Origin: Rhodobacteraceae bacterium F11138
GTDB lineage: Bacteria; Pseudomonadota; Alphaproteobacteria; Rhodobacterales; Rhodobacteraceae
Reading direction: 5' to 3'
Length of the DNA: 64,000 nucleotides
Assembly (NCBI GenBank): GCA_016521575.1
Contig: JAEKDP010000014.1
Location: 18,142-82,141, forward strand
This document shows, one piece after another, positions 10,483 to 20,222 of this stretch (position 1 is the stretch's first letter; each line of letters starts with the position of its first letter). The position numbers and the translations under genes are program-made. The notes below the pieces were generated by a model. The model saw nothing but the letters and a program-made list of their open reading frames with translations. It was not told where the DNA came from and did no database searches.

Positions 10483-12489
10483 TCAGCCCACGGCGACCCG
10501 GGGGCGGCCGCTGGCCTGAACCGTGATCCGCGCTTCGACGAACACGTCTTTCGCTTCGGCCCGGGCAGATCGGATGTCGCGTTCTATGGTGATCTGGATA
10601 CCCTCTGCGCCGGCCGCCTGCGCGGCACGTCTGGCCTGGTCGCGCAAAACGGCCTCAAGCCGTTCCATTGCCGGTTCTGACGCGGCAAAATCCTCGGGGC
10701 CGCTGTCCAGATGCACCCGGTACCGGCCTTCACTGGGCGAGGTGATCGAACCGCTGCGGCGCATCGTGACACGCCCCACCACCGCCCCGATGGCATTGGC
10801 CACCCCGGCATGGGGCGGCAGGATCATGCGGCCGTGCAACCGATCACCCACCGCCGGATAGTAGCTGGGCGCCGATGCGCCCAATCCGATCACATCCACA
10901 TTCAGCGCCGCATCCAGCGCCAGCAACCCCCGGTGCCCGGAAAACCCGCGCTGTGTCAGCACATGCCGCGCCAACAGATCGGGGGGCAGGCCGAAACCCG
11001 GTTCTTCTTCGGCAAACGCGGTTTCCAGCAAGGTCAGGGCGGTTTGCTCGGTCAGTTGGTCCACGATCATCCGGGCCAGCATTTCAGGCGATGCGGACAG
11101 CCTCTCACCCGACCCGACGCGTCGCCGTGCCAACAAGGCCAGCGCCTTGTGGGCGGCGTCGCTGTCCCAGTCGTTCAGGCGGCCCAGAACATGGCTGGCA
11201 TCCGATGGCGTGACACCGGCCAGCTGCACCAGCCCGCGATCCACCAACCGCCCCAGCACGCTCTGTTCCATCCGCGACCGCAGAATCGCAGCCAGTGGCC
11301 GTACCCCGTCGCCGATCCGCTCCAGCAGGGTCTGTTCGCGCGCGCCCAGCCCATCCGTCGGCACATTATCCATGGCGCGGACAAACCGCCCGTCCTGTTC
11401 ACCGGGAAGTTGCTCGCGCAGCTGCGCGTCCAGCGCATGATGCACGGCCTGGGGGGACTCATGTGCGATCAGGGATACTGGCACGACGCGGCGTGGCCCC
11501 AGAAAAACCCCGCCCAGCAATCCTTCGCTCTGAACATGGACCTGGCTGTCGCCGCCCAGCCCGCTGGTGTGCATCGCCACCGCCTCGACCATGGTGCGGA
11601 ACCCGCCGACCCGCGCGCCCTGCGGATCAATCGCCGGCTTGCCGCCACGCAGCAAAGCCACGTCAGTCGTCGTGCCGCCGATGTCGGACACCAGGGCCTC
11701 ATCCGCCCCGGTCAGCCAGCGCGCCCCCACGATCGAGGCCGCAGGCCCGCTGAGAATGGTTTCGATCGGGCGCTCGCGTGCCTGTTCCGACGACATCAAG
11801 GCCCCATCCCCGCGCACCACCATCATCGGCGCGGTGATGCCCAGATCGACCAACGTGTCCTGCGCTCGTCCGATCAGCCGGTCGATCATTCCGATAAGCC
11901 GCGCATTCAACACCGCCGTGACCGCGCGTTTCGGCCCGTTCAACTTGGCCGACAGTTGGTGCGAACACGTCACCGGGGCACCGGTCCGCTCGGCGATCAC
12001 CTGCGCCGCCAGCACTTCATGCGCCGGATTGCGGGTGGCGAATTGCGCGGCCACGGCGAACCCCGACACACCGTCACATTCGCTGTCCAGAAACGTCTTG
12101 AGCGCCGCGATATCCAGCGGCTGCGCCTCGCTGCCCGCGTGGCTGTGGCCCCCAGACAGCACCACGGCCGGATCGCCCTTGAGCGCATCGTGCAGGCCGT
12201 GTTTCTCCAGATCGCTTTCGCGAAACCCGATGAACACCAGCGCCACGCGCCCGCCCTGCCCCTCGACCAGGGCATTGGTGGCTAGGGTGGTCGACAGCGA
12301 GGCCAGCGAAATCTCGCTTGCCAACACGCCAGAGCGTTCCAGAACAGCGCCGATCGCGGCACCCACGCCAATCGCCAGATCGGCCCGCGTGGTCAGCGCC
12401 TTGGCGCTGGCGATCACCTCGGCTTCATCCCGCAACAGGACCGCATCCGTGTAGGTTCCGCCGGTATCAACCCCCAACAACACCGCCAT
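10483..12489 (-). CDS. hydantoinase/oxoprolinase family protein (HyuA-like)
   Basis: 668 aa. The N-terminal hydantoinase domain begins LLGVDTGGTYTDAVLL, an actin-like ATPase phosphate loop; a second such loop, VSDIGGTTTDVALL, lies mid-protein, with ETILSGPAASIVGA before it. This is the alpha-subunit-type ATP-dependent hydrolase of 5-oxoproline or N-methylhydantoin type cyclic amides. No HyuB partner lies beside it, so the substrate is uncertain; free-standing members occur in many Rhodobacteraceae. The ATG at 12489 has GGAG 8 nt upstream and is preferred over 12507. Confidence 0.88.
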   Translation of the reverse strand: MAVLLGVDTGGTYTDAVLLRDEAEVIASAKALTTRADLAIGVGAAIGAVLERSGVLASEISLASLSTTLATNALVEGQGGRVALVFIGFRESDLEKHGLHDALKGDPAVVLSGGHSHAGSEAQPLDIAALKTFLDSECDGVSGFAVAAQFATRNPAHEVLAAQVIAERTGAPVTCSHQLSAKLNGPKRAVTAVLNARLIGMIDRLIGRAQDTLVDLGITAPMMVVRGDGALMSSEQARERPIETILSGPAASIVGARWLTGADEALVSDIGGTTTDVALLRGGKPAIDPQGARVGGFRTMVEAVAMHTSGLGGDSQVHVQSEGLLGGVFLGPRRVVPVSLIAHESPQAVHHALDAQLREQLPGEQDGRFVRAMDNVPTDGLGAREQTLLERIGDGVRPLAAILRSRMEQSVLGRLVDRGLVQLAGVTPSDASHVLGRLNDWDSDAAHKALALLARRRVGSGERLSASPEMLARMIVDQLTEQTALTLLETAFAEEEPGFGLPPDLLARHVLTQRGFSGHRGLLALDAALNVDVIGLGASAPSYYPAVGDRLHGRMILPPHAGVANAIGAVVGRVTMRRSGSITSPSEGRYRVHLDSGPEDFAASEPAMERLEAVLRDQARRAAQAAGAEGIQITIERDIRSARAEAKDVFVEARITVQASGRPRVAVG

Positions 12490-12542
12490 CCGGTTTTCTC
12501 CTTGCATTCATGGTCCGGCTTGCCGCCTTCAAACCGGCCCCG

Positions 12543-13592
12543 TCATCCCGGCAGTCGCCTTACCGCCCAACGGGCCGCATCCGCCACCGCGGCATCCGGA
12601 TCATCAGTCAACCGCCGCGCCACCGCGCCCAGTGCCGCATCCCCGGAATTTCCGATGGCATACAGAACGTTGCGCACGAACCGGTCGCGCCCGATCCGCT
12701 TGATCGGTGATCCGGAAAACAGGGCCCGAAACCCGGCATCGTCCAACATCGCCAGTTCGGCCAGACGCGGCGCGATCAGATCCTCGCGCGCGGCATACCG
12801 CATGTCGCTGGCCGCGACCGCGAACTTGTTCCAGGGACAGGCCGCCAGGCAGTCGTCGCACCCATATATGTGATTGCCCAGCCTGCTGCGCAGATCCTCG
12901 TCCACCGGCCCCTTGTGTTCGATGGTCAGATAGGAAATGCAGCGCCGCGCATCCAGTTGATAGGGCGCGGGGAACGCATTGGTCGGGCATACATCCAGAC
13001 AGGCCCGGCAGGATCCGCAATGATCGCGCTCGGGCGGATCCACCGGCAGGTCGAGCGTGGTGAATATTGATCCGATGAAAGCCCAGTTGCCCCAATCGCG
13101 GCTGACCAGATTGGTGTGCTTGCCCTGCCACCCCAAACCCGCGGCCTGCCCCAGTGCCTTTTCCGGAACCGGTGCGGTGTCCACGAACACCTTGACCTCG
13201 GGCGGCGGGTTCAGGTCGCTGCCTTGCGCAATCAGCCACCGCGCCAGCCGTTTCAGCCGCTTTTTCACCAGATCATGATAGTCGCGGTTTTGCGCATAGA
13301 CCGAGATCGCGCCCCGGTCCGTCTGTTGCAGCACCTCGGTCGGGTCATGTTCCGGCGCATAGCTTTCCGCCAGCATGATGACGGACCGGGCATCCGGCCA
13401 CAGGGCGGCCGGATCGCCCCGCCAATGGCTGCGCTCGGCCATCCACCCCATCTGGCCATGGTATCCGGCCGCAAGAAAAGCAGCCAGCCGTTCAGGCACC
13501 TGCGGAACATCCGATGGGCGGCAGATGCGGCAGGCAACGAAGCCTTCGGCCTGCGCCTGCGTCACCAGCCGCCGTTTCAGCGTCTCATCCAT
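12543..13592 (-). CDS. queG: epoxyqueuosine reductase
   Basis: 349 aa, normal for QueG. It has the N-terminal cobalamin-binding domain (with [20 protein letters not shown] and GWQGKHTNL), two 4Fe-4S cluster motifs [15 protein letters not shown] and [11 protein letters not shown], and a C-terminal HEAT-like tail ([14 protein letters not shown]). It performs the last step of queuosine synthesis, reducing epoxyqueuosine in tRNA with B12 as cofactor. This creates a demand for cobalamin consistent with the B12-uptake locus in this window. The ATG at 13592 begins the family homology. The GST gene ends 62 bp upstream on the same strand. Confidence 0.95.
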   Translation of the reverse strand: MDETLKRRLVTQAQAEGFVACRICRPSDVPQVPERLAAFLAAGYHGQMGWMAERSHWRGDPAALWPDARSVIMLAESYAPEHDPTEVLQQTDRGAISVYAQNRDYHDLVKKRLKRLARWLIAQGSDLNPPPEVKVFVDTAPVPEKALGQAAGLGWQGKHTNLVSRDWGNWAFIGSIFTTLDLPVDPPERDHCGSCRACLDVCPTNAFPAPYQLDARRCISYLTIEHKGPVDEDLRSRLGNHIYGCDDCLAACPWNKFAVAASDMRYAAREDLIAPRLAELAMLDDAGFRALFSGSPIKRIGRDRFVRNVLYAIGNSGDAALGAVARRLTDDPDAAVADAARWAVRRLPG

Positions 13593-13654
13593 GGCGCTTC
13601 TGCCCGGACATTTCCCGGCAAAGCCGCGTGGCGACGGGGCCAAGGCCCCGCGGG

Positions 13655-14320
13655 TCAGAAATCCAGGTCGGCATAATGCGCCGGCGGCCGGAACCCCGGA
13701 ATCTGATCGGCCAGGATCGAACGGAACGCCGGGCGGGACTTGATCTTGGCATACCAGTCCTTGACCACCGCGCTGCGGTTCCAGTCCACGTCGCTGATAT
13801 AGTCCAATGCGCTGAGATGTGCCGCAGCGGCAAAATCCGCCAGCGTCATCGTGTCCCCCGCCAGCCAACGCCGGTGATCCAGCAGCCAGGTCATGTAGTC
13901 CAGATGATACTTGATCGCCTTGGCCCCGTCCTTGACGTTGCGGCTGTCCGGGTATCCCGACTTTGTGACCTTTTTGTTGACCCGTTCGTACAGCAGTTTG
14001 CTGGTGACTTCGTTGTGGAACTTGTCATCGAACCAGCCCACCAACCGGCGCACTTCGAACCGGTCTTCGGGGGTTTCGGGCATCAGGGACGGGTCCGGGC
14101 GGGTCTCTTCGATATATTCGCAGATCGCAGCGCTTTCAGCCAGCATCCGACCGTCCAGCTTGAGCACGGGCACCTTGCCCGCCGGATTGCGGCGCAGGAA
14201 ATCGGGGGCCGCTTCCCAATAGCGTTCCTCGACCAGTTCGACCTCGATCTTCTTTTCGGCGAGCGACAGCCGCACCTTGCGGCAAAACGGGGAAAGGGGA
14301 ACGTGAAACAGGCGGGCCAT
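13655..14320 (-). CDS. glutathione S-transferase family protein
   Basis: 221 aa. The N-terminal thioredoxin-fold domain carries [15 protein letters not shown] with a catalytic-type Cys, then [22 protein letters not shown], the cis-Pro and glutathione gamma-Glu-binding motif. The C-terminal helical domain contains [22 protein letters not shown]. Substrate unknown; possibly detoxification or a maleylacetoacetate-like isomerisation. The ATG at 14320 is chosen over 14356 since the fold starts right after it. It lies between mtgA and queG on the same strand with short gaps. Confidence 0.88.
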   Translation of the reverse strand: MARLFHVPLSPFCRKVRLSLAEKKIEVELVEERYWEAAPDFLRRNPAGKVPVLKLDGRMLAESAAICEYIEETRPDPSLMPETPEDRFEVRRLVGWFDDKFHNEVTSKLLYERVNKKVTKSGYPDSRNVKDGAKAIKYHLDYMTWLLDHRRWLAGDTMTLADFAAAAHLSALDYISDVDWNRSAVVKDWYAKIKSRPAFRSILADQIPGFRPPAHYADLDF

Positions 14321-14377
14321 GGTCTTCCGTACGCAGTAGAGGAACTTCTCACTCAATGCCCCGCCGCGCGATGTTTT

Positions 14378-15106
14378 TCAATCCTCGAAACAGGCTGCGC
14401 GACCATCTGCGCGAATGGTGGCTGCCCCGTCGGCGATCCGTGCGGCGCGCTTGCGATGACGGGATGTCGGTTCGGACGCGGACCGCGTCTTGGGCGAGGG
14501 CAACACCGCGGCCAGGCGCGCCGCCTGTTGCGCGGTCAGCTTGTCCGGCGCGACGCCGAAATAATGCCGGGACGCGGCCGACACCCCGAACACGCCATCG
14601 TCCATTTCGGCGACGTTCAGATAGACTTCTAGGATTCTCTTCTTGCTCCAGACCAGTTCCACCGCCGGGGTGATCATCGCCTCGAGCATCTTGCGCGGCC
14701 AGCTGCGCCCCTGCCACAGGAACACGTTCTTGACCACCTGCTGCGTGATCGTGGACCCGCCCCGATTGCTGCCCTCGGCGATCACGGCGCGAATCGCTTC
14801 GACATCGAATCCCCAATGCAGACAGAAATTCGCATCCTCCGCAGCCACGGCAGACCGCACCATGACCGGTGCGATATCCCCGATCGAGACCCAATCCTGC
14901 TGCACCGAATGCCCCAGCCGTCGCCCTTCCGACCACATCGTCAAGGTCGTGGGCGGATTGACCACGCCAAACAGCACGATCAGCAGGACCAGCACCGCCG
15001 CCACGCCCAGCGCCGCGCGCAGCAGCAGCTTTCGCAACGATGGCACGGCCCGCCGGGTCCTGTTCGCCTTGCCCCTGGATTTATTGGACTTCGAAGATTT
15101 AGCCAT
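14378..15106 (-). CDS. mtgA: monofunctional biosynthetic peptidoglycan transglycosylase
   Basis: 242 aa. A basic cytoplasmic N-terminus is followed by one membrane helix (about residues 27-50), then the GT51 domain. Visible GT51 motifs are AVAAEDANFCLHWGFD with the catalytic Glu, EGSNRGGSTITQQVVKN, PRKMLEAMITPAVELVWSKK with ILEVYLN, and QAARLAAVLPSP. It polymerises lipid II glycan strands at the inner membrane. ATG 15106 is preferred since the upstream in-frame extension lacks family character. Confidence 0.93.
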   Translation of the reverse strand: MAKSSKSNKSRGKANRTRRAVPSLRKLLLRAALGVAAVLVLLIVLFGVVNPPTTLTMWSEGRRLGHSVQQDWVSIGDIAPVMVRSAVAAEDANFCLHWGFDVEAIRAVIAEGSNRGGSTITQQVVKNVFLWQGRSWPRKMLEAMITPAVELVWSKKRILEVYLNVAEMDDGVFGVSAASRHYFGVAPDKLTAQQAARLAAVLPSPKTRSASEPTSRHRKRAARIADGAATIRADGRAACFED

Positions 15107-15198
15107 GGCGCCAGCTATATGCGCCGGCGGATCGCGCGAAAAGTCCATTGCACAAATCCGGCGGAAAATTTGCCACGCGCCGAACCGCGGGCGCGGGC

Positions 15199-18100
15199 CT
15201 ATTCCGCCGGTATTGCCGTGTCCTCGATGCTCAGCGGTGCGGGCAGATGCGCCAACATTTCTTTCGGGCAGACCTGCAGGAAGTTGGTCTTTTCCATGTC
15301 CCAATGCTGCAGGATATCGGTGGCCTTGCGGCTGCCGGTTTCCTGCGCGTGGCGTTCGACCAGATCGCGCAGCTGGTGTTCCCAGTGATCCACCGCCACC
15401 GGGCAGGTGATCAGCGTTTCATGGTTCATCAGCGTTTCCGCTGTGCCTTCGGGATCATAGAGATAGGCCATGCCTCCGGTCATGCCGGCCCCGAAATTGG
15501 CACCGATCTCGCCCAGAATGACCGCAACACCGCCGGTCATGTATTCACAACCATTGCTGCCACAGCCTTCGATCACCACATTGGCACCCGAATTGCGCAC
15601 GGCAAACCGTTCCCCTGCCCGCCCGGCGGCGAACAGATAGCCGTCGGTGGCGCCATACAGCACCGTGTTGCCGATGATGGTGTTGTCATCCGCCTTCAGC
15701 GGGCTGACCTGGGGCGGGCGCACCACGATTGTGCCGCCCGACAGCCCCTTGCCGACATAATCATTCGCGTCGCCGGAAATTTCCAGCTTCAGGCCCGGCG
15801 CGGCAAACGCCCCCAGGGACTGCCCCGCCGACCCTTGCAGCTTGACCGTCAGGTGATCCGGTTGAAACGCATTGCGCATGCCGAAATTGCGCACGATGTG
15901 GCTGCTGGTGCGGGTGCCCACAGTTCGGTGGGTGTTCTGCACCGCATAGGACAGCTGCATCTTTTCGCCATCCTGCAGGAACCGCGCGGCGTCGCGCACG
16001 ATTTCCGCATCCAGCGTATCGGGCACCTCGTTGCGGCCCTTGTCCCGGTTATACACGATGTTGGACGACCCATCGACCGTGATCAGCAGCGGGTTCAGGT
16101 CCAGATCGTCCAGATAGGCATTGCCCCGGCTGACCTGGCTCAGCAGATCGGCCCGGCCGATGATGTCGTCCAGTGAGCGCGCACCGATGCTGGCCAGAAG
16201 TTCGCGCACCTCCTGGGCGTAAAAGGTTATCAGATTGACCACCTTGTCCGCATTTCCGGTGAACTTGGCGCGCAGGTTCTCATCCTGGGTACAGACGCCC
16301 ACCGGGCAGGTGTTGGACTGGCACTGGCGCACCATGATACAGCCCATCGCGATCAGGGCGGCGGTGCCGATGCCGAATTCCTCGGCCCCCATCATCGCGG
16401 CCATAACGATGTCACGCCCGGTGCGCAAACCGCCATCCGTGCGCAGCGTCACACGATCGCGCAGCTTGTTCATCGCCAGCACCTGATGCGCTTCGGTCAG
16501 GCCCATTTCCCAGGGCAGGCCGGCATATTTGATGCTGGTTGCCGGGCTGGCCCCGGTGCCGCCGTTATGGCCTGAAATCAGGATGATGTCGGCCTTGGCC
16601 TTGGCCACCCCGGCGGCAATGGTGCCGACACCGGAACTGGCCACCAGCTTCACCGTCACCTTGCAGCGCGGGTTGATCTGTTTCAGATCGTAAATCAGCT
16701 GCGCCAGATCCTCGATACTGTAAATATCGTGATGCGGGGGCGGGGAAATCAGCGTCACGCCCTTGGTGGAATGGCGCAGCCGCGCGATCAGGTCGGTGAC
16801 CTTCATGCCGGGCAGCTGCCCGCCCTCGCCGGGCTTGGCGCCTTGCGCGACCTTGATCTCAAGCTCTTCGCACTGGTTCAGGTATTCGGCGGTCACACCA
16901 AACCGGCCGCTGGCGACCTGTTTGATCTTGGCGGACGGGTTGTCGCCATTGGGTTCGGGCACGAAATGCGCCGGATCTTCGCCGCCTTCGCCGGAATCGG
17001 ATTTGGCCCCGATCCGGTTCATCGCCACGTTCAGGGTCTTGTGTGCCTCCGGGCTGAGCGCGCCAAGGCTCATCCCGGGTGTTACGAACCGCTTGCGGAT
17101 GCTGGTGATGCTTTCAACTTCCTCCAGCGGCACGGGCTTGCCCAGCGGCTTGATGTCCAGCAGGTCGCGCAGATGGATCGGCGGATTGCTTTTCATCTTG
17201 GCGGAATACTGTTTCCACATCTCAAAGCTGGCACGGTTGCAGGCCATTTGCAGCATATGCATGCTGCTTGCTTCCCAGGCGTGGGATTCGCCACTGGCGC
17301 GGGCCTTGTAAAACCCGCCGATCGGCAGCACATCCAGACCGGACTCCCAGCCCCGGGCGTGCACCTCTTCGGCCTTGTGCTGAATGCCGGATACACCGAT
17401 CCCGGAAATCCGGCTGGTCATGCCGGGGAAGAATTCGGCACACATCGCACGGCTCAGGCCCACGGCCTCGAAGTTCAGCCCGCCGCGATAGGAACTCACG
17501 ACGGAAATGCCCATCTTGGCCATGATCTTCAACAGCCCCTGATCGACCGCCTCGCGATAGCGCGCCATCGCCTCGGCCAGGCTGCCGTCCAGCAGCCCGC
17601 GATTGATCCTGTCGGCGATCGAATCCTGTGCCAGATACGGGTTCACGGTGGTTGCACCGCAGCCGATCAGGACCGCGAAATAATGCGGGTCGATACATTC
17701 CGCGCTGCGCACGTTCAGCGAACAGAAGGTCCGCAACCCGTTGCGCGTCAGGTGCGAATGCACCGCGCTGGTCGCCAGGATCATCGGCATCGCCACGCGC
17801 TCCGCCCCCGAATACTGGTCGGTCAGCACGATATGCCCCGCACCCGAGCGCACCGCGTCCTCGGCTTCCGAGCGCACCCGCGCAAGGTTCTCCGTCAGTG
17901 CGCCGGGAGCCGACACAAAGCTGCAATCAATCTCTGTCACCATGGCATTGAACTGCTGCCGCAGCGCATCGAACTCGGCATTCGCCAGGAACGGGCTGTC
18001 CAGCACCAGGATTTCGGTCTGGCTGCCATCCTCGTCCAGCACGTTCTTGAGGTTGCCGAACCGTGTCTTCAGGCTCATCACCCGATGTTCGCGCAAGCTG

Positions 18101-19731
18101 TCGATCGGCGGGTTTGTCACCTGGCTGAAATTCTGCCGGAAGAAATGGCTGAGCGGGCGATAGGTCGTGCTCAGCACAGCGCTGGGCGTATCATCGCCCA
18201 TCGAGGCCAGCGTTTCCTTGCCATCCTCCGCCATCGGCGCAAGGATCTGCTCCAGCTCCTCGATCGTATAGCCCGCCGCGACCTGACGCTTGCGCAGTTC
18301 GGGGCCGGTAAAGATCGGCTCTTCCGGCAGGGCCGCGAGCGCCGCGTCCAGCTCCTTGATCTTCTGCACCCAGTCGCCGAAGGGGCGTGCCGCGGCCAGC
18401 CGGTCCTTGATCTCGGTGTCGTGATAGAGCTTGCCCTCGCCCATATCGACCGCCAGCAACTGCCCCGGCCCCAGTGCGCCCTTTTTTACCACGCGGGATT
18501 CGTCCACCGGCACCATGCCGGCCTCGGACCCGGCGATCACCAGCCCCTCGCCGGTGACGACATAGCGCATCGGGCGCAGACCGTTGCGATCCAGACCGGC
18601 ACAGACCCAGCGCCCGTCCGTCATCGCCAGCGCGGCGGGGCCGTCCCAGGGCTCCATCACGCTGTTGCAATAGGAATACATATCGCGCCATGCCTGGGGC
18701 AGTTCGACCGCCTGTTTGGACCAGCTTTCCGGCACCAGCATGGTTTTTGCCATCGGGGCCGACCGCCCGGCCCGCACCAGCATTTCGAACACCGAATCCA
18801 GCGCGGCGGAATCGCTTGATCCGCTTGGAATGATGGGCTTGATGTCCTCGGCCATCTCGCCAAAGGTTGCCGAAGCCATGCGGATTTCATGGCTTTTCAT
18901 CCAGTTGACATTGCCCTTGAGGGTGTTGATCTCGCCGTTGTGCGCCAGCATCCGGAACGGTTGGGCCAGCCACCATTGCGGGAACGTATTGGTAGAATAG
19001 CGTTGGTGATAGATAGCGAATGCGCTTTCGAAACGCTCGTCCATCAGATCGGGGTAGAACACGGCCACCTGTTCGGCCAGCATCATGCCCTTGTAGATGA
19101 TCGACCGGCACGACAGGCTGGCAATGTACAGGCCATTGATCCCGGCGTCATTGGCCGCTTTCTCGATCCGGCGGCGGATCACATACAATTCGCGCTCAAA
19201 GGTCTCTTCATCCACGCCTTTGGTATTGGACAGGATGATCTGCTCGATCTCGGGACGGGTCGCGTTGGCCTTGTCGCCCAGACAGGTCACATCGACCGGC
19301 ACATGGCGCCAGCCATAGATGTAATACCCCATGCGCAGGATTTCGGTTTCGACGATGGTACGGCATTTCTCTTGCGCGCCGAAATCGGTGCGCGGCAGGA
19401 ACACCTGCCCGACCGCCATCAACTGGTCGCTGTGGGGCGTGTGGCCGGTGCGCTCGATCTGGTCATGAAAGAAGGGCACCGGGATCTGAACGTGAATGCC
19501 CGCGCCGTCGCCGGTCTTGCCGTCCGCATCCACCGCACCGCGATGCCAGATCGCCTTGAGCGCATCGATGCCGGCCTCGACCACCTTGCGGCTTTTCTTG
19601 CCGTTGACCGAGACCACCAAACCGACGCCGCAGGACGAATGTTCCTCAACTTCGGAATACATGCCGTTCTCGGCCATCCACTTGCGTTTGGCTTCTTCGG
19701 CCCGCACCCATTGCGCATCATAGTTGGTCAT
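15199..19731 (-). CDS. gltB: glutamate synthase (NADPH), large subunit
   Basis: 1510 aa, the standard length. The Ntn-type glutaminase starts at Cys34 after a short propeptide (EEHSSCGVGLV). The central domain follows, then the FMN-binding synthase domain with GEGGEDPAHF and KPGEGGQLPG, the 3Fe-4S cysteines of CIMVRQCQSNTCPVG, and the C-terminal GXGXG beta-helix (about the last 250 aa). With GltD it converts glutamine plus 2-oxoglutarate to two glutamates. Its start overlaps the end of the GFA gene by 14 bp, so the order of transcription is gltD, GFA gene, gltB. Confidence 0.97.
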   Translation of the reverse strand: MTNYDAQWVRAEEAKRKWMAENGMYSEVEEHSSCGVGLVVSVNGKKSRKVVEAGIDALKAIWHRGAVDADGKTGDGAGIHVQIPVPFFHDQIERTGHTPHSDQLMAVGQVFLPRTDFGAQEKCRTIVETEILRMGYYIYGWRHVPVDVTCLGDKANATRPEIEQIILSNTKGVDEETFERELYVIRRRIEKAANDAGINGLYIASLSCRSIIYKGMMLAEQVAVFYPDLMDERFESAFAIYHQRYSTNTFPQWWLAQPFRMLAHNGEINTLKGNVNWMKSHEIRMASATFGEMAEDIKPIIPSGSSDSAALDSVFEMLVRAGRSAPMAKTMLVPESWSKQAVELPQAWRDMYSYCNSVMEPWDGPAALAMTDGRWVCAGLDRNGLRPMRYVVTGEGLVIAGSEAGMVPVDESRVVKKGALGPGQLLAVDMGEGKLYHDTEIKDRLAAARPFGDWVQKIKELDAALAALPEEPIFTGPELRKRQVAAGYTIEELEQILAPMAEDGKETLASMGDDTPSAVLSTTYRPLSHFFRQNFSQVTNPPIDSLREHRVMSLKTRFGNLKNVLDEDGSQTEILVLDSPFLANAEFDALRQQFNAMVTEIDCSFVSAPGALTENLARVRSEAEDAVRSGAGHIVLTDQYSGAERVAMPMILATSAVHSHLTRNGLRTFCSLNVRSAECIDPHYFAVLIGCGATTVNPYLAQDSIADRINRGLLDGSLAEAMARYREAVDQGLLKIMAKMGISVVSSYRGGLNFEAVGLSRAMCAEFFPGMTSRISGIGVSGIQHKAEEVHARGWESGLDVLPIGGFYKARASGESHAWEASSMHMLQMACNRASFEMWKQYSAKMKSNPPIHLRDLLDIKPLGKPVPLEEVESITSIRKRFVTPGMSLGALSPEAHKTLNVAMNRIGAKSDSGEGGEDPAHFVPEPNGDNPSAKIKQVASGRFGVTAEYLNQCEELEIKVAQGAKPGEGGQLPGMKVTDLIARLRHSTKGVTLISPPPHHDIYSIEDLAQLIYDLKQINPRCKVTVKLVASSGVGTIAAGVAKAKADIILISGHNGGTGASPATSIKYAGLPWEMGLTEAHQVLAMNKLRDRVTLRTDGGLRTGRDIVMAAMMGAEEFGIGTAALIAMGCIMVRQCQSNTCPVGVCTQDENLRAKFTGNADKVVNLITFYAQEVRELLASIGARSLDDIIGRADLLSQVSRGNAYLDDLDLNPLLITVDGSSNIVYNRDKGRNEVPDTLDAEIVRDAARFLQDGEKMQLSYAVQNTHRTVGTRTSSHIVRNFGMRNAFQPDHLTVKLQGSAGQSLGAFAAPGLKLEISGDANDYVGKGLSGGTIVVRPPQVSPLKADDNTIIGNTVLYGATDGYLFAAGRAGERFAVRNSGANVVIEGCGSNGCEYMTGGVAVILGEIGANFGAGMTGGMAYLYDPEGTAETLMNHETLITCPVAVDHWEHQLRDLVERHAQETGSRKATDILQHWDMEKTNFLQVCPKEMLAHLPAPLSIEDTAIPAE

Positions 19732-20155
19732 TGTCGTTCCCTTCTTTTGGCGCAAACATCGCGATGCAATCCGCTTTGCTCATTCGTTTGTGGTCTCCGG
19801 CCAGATCATAGCCCGAGGGTGTCTTGTCTTCGAAAAATTCCACCGCCAGTTTGCTGCCTGCCGCATTGTCAAACAGGCCGGCTGCCAGCTGGCGCACCTG
19901 GTCGGACACCAGATTATACCACAGCGCCGATCCGCAGGTTTCGCAAAACGCACGTTCCGCCCATTCGGACGAACGATAGACCCGCACCGGCCCTTGGACC
20001 GTGATCGACTCTGGCTCCGTTTGCAGCGACATGTACATGCTGCTGCTCCAACGGCGGCACTGGGCGCAATGACAGGCCCGCACGATGGGTTCGGAAATAG
20101 CCGCCGTTACGGTGACAGCCCCGCACATGCACCGGCCCGATACAGTATCCTTCAT
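19718..20155 (-). CDS. GFA-family (glutathione-dependent formaldehyde-activating-like) zinc protein
   Basis: 145 aa. It has the zinc-coordinating cysteine pattern of the Mss4-like GFA fold: GRCMCGAVTV, ACHCAQCRRW and FCETCGSALW. GFA proteins were proposed to add glutathione to formaldehyde; most members are uncharacterised. The start at 20155 is supported by a GAGGGAC site just before it. It sits between gltD (67 bp upstream) and gltB (14-bp overlap) on the same strand, so it is co-transcribed with glutamate synthase. A role in nitrogen assimilation is only suggested by position. Confidence 0.85.
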   Translation of the reverse strand: MKDTVSGRCMCGAVTVTAAISEPIVRACHCAQCRRWSSSMYMSLQTEPESITVQGPVRVYRSSEWAERAFCETCGSALWYNLVSDQVRQLAAGLFDNAAGSKLAVEFFEDKTPSGYDLAGDHKRMSKADCIAMFAPKEGNDNDQL

Positions 20156-20222
20156 GATGTCCCTCATTTCAACGGAGTCAGCCCGGCTGACCTTTTTGCA
20201 GGAGCCTGAAACCCCCACCGGC

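Noticed and set aside
10711..12285. A 524-codon frame antisense to the hydantoinase gene
   Set aside because: Same shadow pattern; no ribosome site and no recognisable domain.
16729..18819. A 696-codon frame antisense to gltB
   Set aside because: High-GC shadow of a strongly conserved gene; His/Gln/Arg-rich composition without motifs.
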